A stretch of DNA of 5,864 nucleotides from an uncultured Mollicutes bacterium. GTDB lineage: Bacteria > Bacillota_I > Bacilli_A > RFN20 > CAG-826. Shown here piece by piece: positions 1 through 4,085 of this stretch. Numbering within the stretch: position 1 is the stretch's first letter; each line of letters opens with the position of its first letter. Below the pieces are notes generated by a model that was not told the DNA's origin, searched no databases, and worked only from the letters and a program-made list of their open reading frames with translations. Made by a program: the position numbers and the translations under genes. Location of the stretch: positions 1 to 5,864 of the forward strand of contig URQK01000092.1 in the NCBI GenBank assembly GCA_900549975.1, given 5' to 3'.

Positions 1-2216
1 GTTACGCTTTTACAAGTAACACTAAATTCTTTTTTTACTTCTACGCCATTTGTGCCTTTTGCAACAAATGTTAATTTATAAACACCTAATTTATTAAATT
101 GATAATTAACCTTTCCATCATTAATATCAATAACATTTGTTTCTCCATCTGGATCAACAACATTTAATTTAACTTCTTCATTACCTTGAATATCCTTTAC
201 ATAAACATCTATATCAAAACTTCCGCTTAATAAAATAGTTTCAGGAATATTTGTTTTTACATTTAAATCAATGTTATTCCAAGTAATTGGTTTAGTAAAA
301 CTTTGTCCATTAATTTCCTTAACTATCATTTCAAAATTACTAATTGTACCTGCGCCTAAATTAGAAGTTTCTAATCTTACACTAAATCTTTTGCTAGATA
401 AAGTATCTAATATCGCATTAATTTGTTCATAAGCTTTATCCACTCTTTGAAGTCCGCCTGTTCTTTCACCAAAGAAAGTATCATCTTTATTAAATCCCAT
501 ATGATAACAATCTTCGATGTCATTGACATTACGAGAAATCCAACCAGTTTCCGTGATATCAGTGTAACTAATACCACCATCTTTTGAGATATAGACATTA
601 GTCGGTCTATCTGCACCAGAATGATCAATCCATACGCGATACATTAAAACGATTTCTTCGTTTTCTTCACTTATAAGAATTAAATTTACATAATTAGTAT
701 CATTATTAACTCCATTAATTGTCTTGCTATTTACAATAAATTTAATATCAAATTCATCATCTAAATCAAATGTTCCTAAATTAAATTGCTTAAAATTGTC
801 ACTACTTGATAAAGCAATACCAAAATCAACGTACTCTGCGAACATATTTGAAGTATCTGTAGAAATAAATGAAGCCTTATCTTTTACCTTTATCTCAATT
901 TTAATATTAATTGGATCAGAAATTGTAGTTCCAGCGGAATTAGTAACTTCATAAACTAATTTATAAGTACCTCCAACAAATGAACCATCAACATAATAAG
1001 CAAATTTATGGTCACTATTTTCTTCCATTGCGGCGATTAAATTATCTTCAACATCATACATTTTTAGGATAGTTTTAGCGGCACCTGTTGTGTCTTCAAT
1101 AATTGGCTTATCAAACGTAATATATGTTAATGGATTAATAGTTAAATCATCGATAGTTGGCAAAGAAACAATTGTTGGCTTTTCAATGCCGTCGCTAATT
1201 TCAAAAGTAAATTCTTTTTCACTTATATTACCCACACTATCACTAGCAATAAGTGTAACATTCATTGTTCCTTTAGTTGTTGGTGTAAATGTTTTACCAT
1301 CAGTCTCTACGCCATCAATACGCACTTTATAAGTGACATCACTTAATACATCATTTGCTTCAACTGGAATTTCATAAGGCTCATTAATCATTAGAGTTTT
1401 ATTAACTGAAGCATTATTAAAAGTTGGAGCAACATCATCAATAAAATTTGTTCCATCATTAGCAAGTGATTGTCCGTTTATTGATTTAATAGTAATTTGT
1501 GTTTCATTTGTAAATCCATTTTCACCTTGAATTTTAAAATAAACTTGATCAATATCTTTTAAAGCCTCTTTACGATCACTAATAATACTACTAGTTCCTA
1601 ATGGTACAATACCTTCTTGTCCACTTACATAAGAGGAAATAAAGTTTTCTTTGTCTAATTGAATAAAGAAACTTGAATCTTCTGTAGCATCACCCATAAT
1701 GGCTAATCCAGTGCCTTGATTGTCCCAACCATTGCCATAAAGATGGTAAGAGTGATTACCATTTCTAGATCCCCAAGCATTAGTCCAAATTCTTAATAGT
1801 CCAAGTTGATTTTCTGTGCCTGCTTGATAAATATAAATATCTAAAGCATCACTATTTTGTGATTTAGAAATTTGATTGCCACTAGCATCAAATAGTTTTG
1901 CGGATATTTCAATGCATATTTTATCATTGTTAGCTAGAGAAAATGTTTTACTGCTATTAACACTTGGAATAACAGCATAATTTCTCCAAGCATCTGATGT
2001 GCCACTTGTATCAGCGCCACTAATTAGCATTTTAACTCCATCGTTAGAGTAACTTACATTTGTTCCTGAGCCACCTGCAAATGTTGAAACTGGGATTTCA
2101 CTAAGTGCTACTTCATTATTTGCCGCATGACTTATCACGGTTGTTGAATAATTATGAATCGTTCCAATACAGCCAACAAATAAAATTGCTAGCAAACTTA
2201 TAAATAATTTTTTCAT
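1..2216 (-). CDS. Large exported multi-domain surface protein with lectin-like and Ig-like modules (3' end outside window)
   Basis: The frame is open from ATG at 2216 to the window edge: 738 codons without a stop, C-terminus missing. Residues 1-31 look like a signal peptide (MKK, hydrophobic 4-20), with a likely signal peptidase I site after SHA at 29-31. C16 in LFVGC is a weak lipobox alternative. Residues 33-260 form a beta-rich module, closely similar to the neighbouring surface protein (GADT, LLRIW, DKENFISSYV, SINGQSLANDG). An Ig-like domain follows at 262-340 (YEIPVEANDV, VTLIASDSVGN), then a second Ig-like stretch at 343-443. A second, diverged copy of the lectin-like module spans about 446-650 and ends in EINGQSF (634-640). 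A further Ig-like domain runs from 655 to 735. No catalytic motif was recognised. A sugar- or surface-binding role is inferred from the fold pattern, a cre-like operator and the nearby beta-galactosidase. The exact function is unknown. Confidence 0.9.
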   Translation of the reverse strand, partial: MKKLFISLLAILFVGCIGTIHNYSTTVISHAANNEVALSEIPVSTFAGGSGTNVSYSNDGVKMLISGADTSGTSDAWRNYAVIPSVNSSKTFSLANNDKICIEISAKLFDASGNQISKSQNSDALDIYIYQAGTENQLGLLRIWTNAWGSRNGNHSYHLYGNGWDNQGTGLAIMGDATEDSSFFIQLDKENFISSYVSGQEGIVPLGTSSIISDRKEALKDIDQVYFKIQGENGFTNETQITIKSINGQSLANDGTNFIDDVAPTFNNASVNKTLMINEPYEIPVEANDVLSDVTYKVRIDGVETDGKTFTPTTKGTMNVTLIASDSVGNISEKEFTFEISDGIEKPTIVSLPTIDDLTINPLTYITFDKPIIEDTTGAAKTILKMYDVEDNLIAAMEENSDHKFAYYVDGSFVGGTYKLVYEVTNSAGTTISDPINIKIEIKVKDKASFISTDTSNMFAEYVDFGIALSSSDNFKQFNLGTFDLDDEFDIKFIVNSKTINGVNNDTNYVNLILISEENEEIVLMYRVWIDHSGADRPTNVYISKDGGISYTDITETGWISRNVNDIEDCYHMGFNKDDTFFGERTGGLQRVDKAYEQINAILDTLSSKRFSVRLETSNLGAGTISNFEMIVKEINGQSFTKPITWNNIDLNVKTNIPETILLSGSFDIDVYVKDIQGNEEVKLNVVDPDGETNVIDINDGKVNYQFNKLGVYKLTFVAKGTNGVEVKKEFSVTCKSV

Positions 2217-2228
2217 AAAGTGCAAAAT

Positions 2229-2236
2229 TCCTTTCT
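2229..2236 (-). promoter_or_regulatory. Ribosome binding site with ambiguous start choice
   Basis: AGAAAGGA on the minus strand is a good Shine-Dalgarno. It lies 12 bases before the ATG at 2216, which is long, and only 3 bases before an in-frame TTG at 2225-2223, which is short. Either start gives a working signal peptide; the TTG only adds M-H-F in front. I chose ATG as the commoner codon. Confidence 0.65.
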
Positions 2237-2245
2237 TTAATTCAT

Positions 2246-2261
2246 TAAAGCGCTTACGCTT
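2246..2261. promoter_or_regulatory. cre-like operator (CcpA / LacI family)
   Basis: TAAAGCGCTTACGCTT contains the perfect palindrome AAGCGCTT (2248-2255). Read on the minus strand it matches the remembered CcpA consensus TGWAANCGNTNWCA except at two defined positions. It lies between the predicted -10 and the ribosome binding site, at about +6 to +21, where a bound repressor would block transcription. It is 15/16 identical to the site at 3882-3897. A LacI-family sugar repressor other than CcpA is equally possible. Confidence 0.7.
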
Positions 2262-2273
2262 TTCCTTAGATAT

Positions 2274-2279
2274 ATTGTA
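2274..2279 (-). promoter_or_regulatory. Predicted -10 element of the large surface-protein gene
   Basis: TACAAT on the minus strand lies within TTTGATACAATAT, which differs at one base from the -10 region of the paralogue (TTTGATAAAATAT). At 17-bp spacing the -35 position reads ATGAAT, far from TTGACA, so the promoter probably needs an activator. Transcription would begin near 2267. Confidence 0.6.
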
Positions 2280-2316
2280 TCAAATCAGTTAATATCATTC
2301 ATCAAATGCTCTTTTT

Positions 2317-2334
2317 TTAGCCAAAATATTAAAT
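2317..2334. promoter_or_regulatory. Conserved 18-bp upstream box, copy 1
   Basis: TTAGCCAAAATATTAAAT (plus strand) is identical to 3948-3965. It lies 37 bp upstream of the predicted -10 of the large surface-protein gene, at about -50 to -67. Exact conservation at fixed distance in otherwise diverged DNA suggests a protein-binding site, most simply an activator site given the poor -35. The A+T part also resembles an RNA polymerase UP element. The binding protein is unknown. Confidence 0.65.
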
Positions 2335-2387
2335 CGAAAATATAACTTTTTCTTAATTAAGTTTATTTTTATTATTTAACGATAAGT

Positions 2388-2424
2388 AAAATAAAAGAGC
2401 ACATATGTTTATTCATACATGCTC
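2388..2424 (-). terminator. Rho-independent terminator of the 472-residue surface-protein gene
   Basis: On the minus strand GAGCATGTATG (2424-2414) pairs with CATATGTGCTC (2407-2397) as an 11-bp stem with two G-U pairs and a six-base loop. A UUUUAUUUU run (2396-2388) follows. It begins 20 bases past the stop codon at 2445. It separates the two tandem minus-strand genes into independent transcripts, consistent with the second having its own promoter. Confidence 0.85.
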
Positions 2425-2444
2425 ATGCACTAATTTTTAACTAA

Positions 2445-3863
2445 TTAAATTTCTTTTCTTTTTTTAGAAATTAAGAAATATCCTACAACTGGTAGAATAC
2501 CTAATGCCAATAATAAGACAATTGATGTAGTTGCAACATCTTCTTTTGCAATATTAACAATTGATTGATTAGTGCTATTAGTTTTATTTGCTTTATTTGC
2601 TAACATCATTTTTAAATAATCCATTGTTTCACCAATTTTAACATCATCAATGTCAATAGTATCTCTAATTGTTTCTTTAGTAGAAGCATCAAAGGCATCA
2701 AACTTAGCAAACATTTCTTCTAATTTAGAAGCATTGTCATCACTTAACATTTCACAAATACTACCATCAACTCTTAAACTATGCCATTCATCAATAAATG
2801 TAGCAGCACTATAAGTAGCGTTGAATGTAAATGATCTACTAGTAACATTTCCACTTAAATCTGTTGCATATAATGTTACTTCATGATTTCCTGGTGTAGG
2901 TGTGAATTTTTTACCTTCTACTTTTTCATTTCCATCTACTGAAATTGCATAAGCAACACTACCAAATAAATCATTTGCTTCAGCTGGAATTTCATATTCT
3001 TGATAAGCAGGAACTTCTCCTGCTACTTTTGCTAAACTTGATTTAGTAAATACTGGCGCAACATTATCTACGAAATTTATACCATCATTAGCTAAAGATT
3101 GACCATTAATTGAGCAAAGTGTTACATCAGTATTTTTAGTGAAACCATTACTACCTTTGACACGTACATAAACTCCACTTGCATCACTAATAGCGGTTTT
3201 AGCAGTCTCAATAAATGTTGAATTTCCTAAAGCCACAAGAGAATCATTACCACCAACATATGAAGAAACAATATTTTCTTTATCGAATACAAGTGTGAAT
3301 TTATTATTGCCAGCTGCATTACCTTTTACCCAATAATCCGCGGCTTTTTGGCTTGTCCAAATAGTCGAATCATTAACTATATTATATATTTCAAAAGAAT
3401 GGTCAGCATTTGTCCATCCACCAGAATTAGCCCATATTCTTAACATTGCAAAATCTTTATTTGTACTTGAATTTGCAAAATAAAATTCTAATGCACCGCC
3501 ACCATCATTAACAGATTCAGATAATTGTGTGCTAGTGCTAGCGTCATACATTTTTACTAAAATTTCTAAAGTTAAAGAATCACTAACATCAAAAGCAAGC
3601 GTATCACGGCTATCATTGGCTGGTAGTTCAGCGGAATATTGCCAAGCACTATCTCCTTTTGTATCTGCTCCTGGTACTGTTACTTTAACTCCTTCATTAG
3701 TGTATACTTGACTAGTTTCCCAACCAGCAGCAAATTTCCAAACTTCAAAATTATCAATTGCAACATTGCCATTTTCTGCTTTGGCTATTACTTTACTTTC
3801 ACTAGTAAGAGCTAATCCGCTAGCAAGAAGCATTCCTAAAACTATAAAATTAATTCTTTTCAT
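2445..3863 (-). CDS. Membrane-anchored exported surface protein with lectin-like and Ig-like domains
   Basis: This complete 472-residue protein has a signal peptide at 1-29 (MKR, hydrophobic core, VIAKA then E30). A beta-rich module (30-260) follows, with LRIW (141-144), DKEN (194-197) and SINGQSLANDG (251-261). The Ig-like domain is at 268-350 (YEIPAEANDL, VTLYATDLSGNV). Residues 356-425 are a predicted helical module starting FIDEWHSLR, with SICEML at 368-373. An Asn/Thr/Lys-rich linker (426-440) leads to a membrane segment (about 446-465) and the basic tail SKKRKEI. No LPXTG motif is present, so anchoring is by the membrane helix rather than by sortase. Residues 30-350 are paralogous to the larger protein downstream. 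The ATG at 3863 was chosen because a GTG three codons upstream lies inside the Shine-Dalgarno. No catalytic motif was recognised. Glycan binding or adhesion is inferred; the true function is unknown. Confidence 0.93.
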   Translation of the reverse strand: MKRINFIVLGMLLASGLALTSESKVIAKAENGNVAIDNFEVWKFAAGWETSQVYTNEGVKVTVPGADTKGDSAWQYSAELPANDSRDTLAFDVSDSLTLEILVKMYDASTSTQLSESVNDGGGALEFYFANSSTNKDFAMLRIWANSGGWTNADHSFEIYNIVNDSTIWTSQKAADYWVKGNAAGNNKFTLVFDKENIVSSYVGGNDSLVALGNSTFIETAKTAISDASGVYVRVKGSNGFTKNTDVTLCSINGQSLANDGINFVDNVAPVFTKSSLAKVAGEVPAYQEYEIPAEANDLFGSVAYAISVDGNEKVEGKKFTPTPGNHEVTLYATDLSGNVTSRSFTFNATYSAATFIDEWHSLRVDGSICEMLSDDNASKLEEMFAKFDAFDASTKETIRDTIDIDDVKIGETMDYLKMMLANKANKTNSTNQSIVNIAKEDVATTSIVLLLALGILPVVGYFLISKKRKEI

Positions 3864-3868
3864 AATTT

Positions 3869-3878
3869 TCACCTTTCT
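3869..3878 (-). promoter_or_regulatory. Ribosome binding site that fixes the start at 3863
   Basis: AGAAAGGTGA on the minus strand ends 5 bases before the ATG at 3863, with its AGG core 8 bases away. The upstream in-frame GTG (3872-3870) is part of this element (AAAGGTG), so translation from that GTG would have no ribosome binding site. Confidence 0.85.
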
Positions 3879-3881
3879 ATG

Positions 3882-3897
3882 TAAAGCGCTTTCGCTT
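3882..3897. promoter_or_regulatory. cre-like operator (CcpA / LacI family)
   Basis: TAAAGCGCTTTCGCTT contains the perfect 10-bp palindrome AAAGCGCTTT (3883-3892) around the CG core typical of LacI-family sites. It lies directly before the ribosome binding site and starts at about +1 of the predicted transcript. It shares 15 of 16 bases with the site at 2246-2261. Three defined positions of the CcpA consensus differ, so the regulator is not certain. Confidence 0.7.
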
Positions 3898-3904
3898 CGC
3901 TAAT

Positions 3905-3910
3905 ATTTTA
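3905..3910 (-). promoter_or_regulatory. Predicted -10 element of the 472-residue surface-protein gene
   Basis: TAAAAT on the minus strand lies in TTTGATAAAATAT, nearly identical to the -10 region of the downstream paralogue. The 17-bp-spaced -35 position reads ACAAAT, a poor match. Transcription would begin near 3898, at the edge of the cre-like operator. Confidence 0.55.
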
Positions 3911-3947
3911 TCAAAGAAAATATATGAATTTGTGTTTTATCAATTTG

Positions 3948-3965
3948 TTAGCCAAAATATTAAAT
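3948..3965. promoter_or_regulatory. Conserved 18-bp upstream box, copy 2
   Basis: TTAGCCAAAATATTAAAT is identical to 2317-2334 and again lies 37 bp from its -10 element. I count 16 of 37 matching bases in the intervening DNA, close to what A+T-rich DNA gives by chance, so the box is conserved beyond simple promoter duplication. It lies in the divergent spacer, 56 bp from a related copy nearer the beta-galactosidase gene. Confidence 0.65.
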
Positions 3966-4021
3966 AGTTTTTTCATTATAAAAGGAAAATTTTTATAAAA
4001 ATGTTTGTAATTTCAAGACAT

Positions 4022-4039
4022 TTAGCCAAATTATTTTAT
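4022..4039. promoter_or_regulatory. Conserved upstream box, degenerate copy 3
   Basis: TTAGCCAAATTATTTTAT matches the box at 3948-3965 at 15 of 18 positions, with TTAGCCAAA intact. It is a direct repeat of copy 2, so its orientation relative to the gene it precedes is opposite to that at the two surface genes. It could link the beta-galactosidase to the same regulator. The match is weaker and chance similarity in A+T-rich DNA is not excluded. Confidence 0.45.
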
Positions 4040-4048
4040 TTATGTTTT

Positions 4049-4066
4049 TTATACATAATGTATAAT
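4049..4066 (+). promoter_or_regulatory. Beta-galactosidase promoter region with a 17-bp palindrome
   Basis: TATAAT (4061-4066) is a perfect -10 hexamer, with CATAAT (4054-4059) as an alternative. It overlaps a perfect dyad, TTATACAT-A-ATGTATAA (4049-4065), that could be a repressor operator. No good -35 is present (ATTTAT at 17-bp spacing). With TATAAT, transcription would begin at about 4073, on the ribosome binding site itself. The upstream hexamer gives a slightly longer leader and may be the real one. Confidence 0.5.
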
Positions 4067-4072
4067 TATTTT

Positions 4073-4077
4073 GGAGG
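4073..4077 (+). promoter_or_regulatory. Ribosome binding site of the beta-galactosidase gene
   Basis: GGAGG lies 8 bases before the ATG at 4086, near-ideal spacing. It supports this start over any internal Met. Confidence 0.85.
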
Positions 4078-4085
4078 ATTAATAT

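Noticed and set aside
407..628. 73-codon minus-strand frame
   Set aside because: It lies out of frame within the open 738-codon surface-protein frame, has no ribosome binding site and low-complexity composition; it is a shadow.
724..1332. Two plus-strand frames (724-954 and 1090-1332)
   Set aside because: They are antisense to the Ig-like and second lectin-like coding regions, with no promoter or ribosome binding site of their own; their Ser/Leu/Ile-rich composition is that of reversed coding sequence.
2217..2444. Riboswitch, small RNA or CRISPR repeats in the spacer
   Set aside because: Only the terminator hairpin, the promoter, the cre-like site and the upstream box could be supported; 2335-2387 is A+T-rich with no structure I could see.
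2445..2520. LPXTG sortase signal
   Set aside because: The C-terminus has the membrane helix and basic tail, but the residues before it read AKEDVATTS; no LPXTG-like pentapeptide is present.
1420..3120. Direct DNA repeat between the two minus-strand genes (for example around 1430-1490 and 3060-3115)
   Set aside because: The similarity is real but reflects old gene duplication with third-base changes, not a recent repeat or mobile element; no terminal repeats or transposase are present.
3529..3711. 60-codon plus-strand frame
   Set aside because: It is antisense to the well-supported 472-residue surface protein, with no ribosome binding site or recognisable motif.
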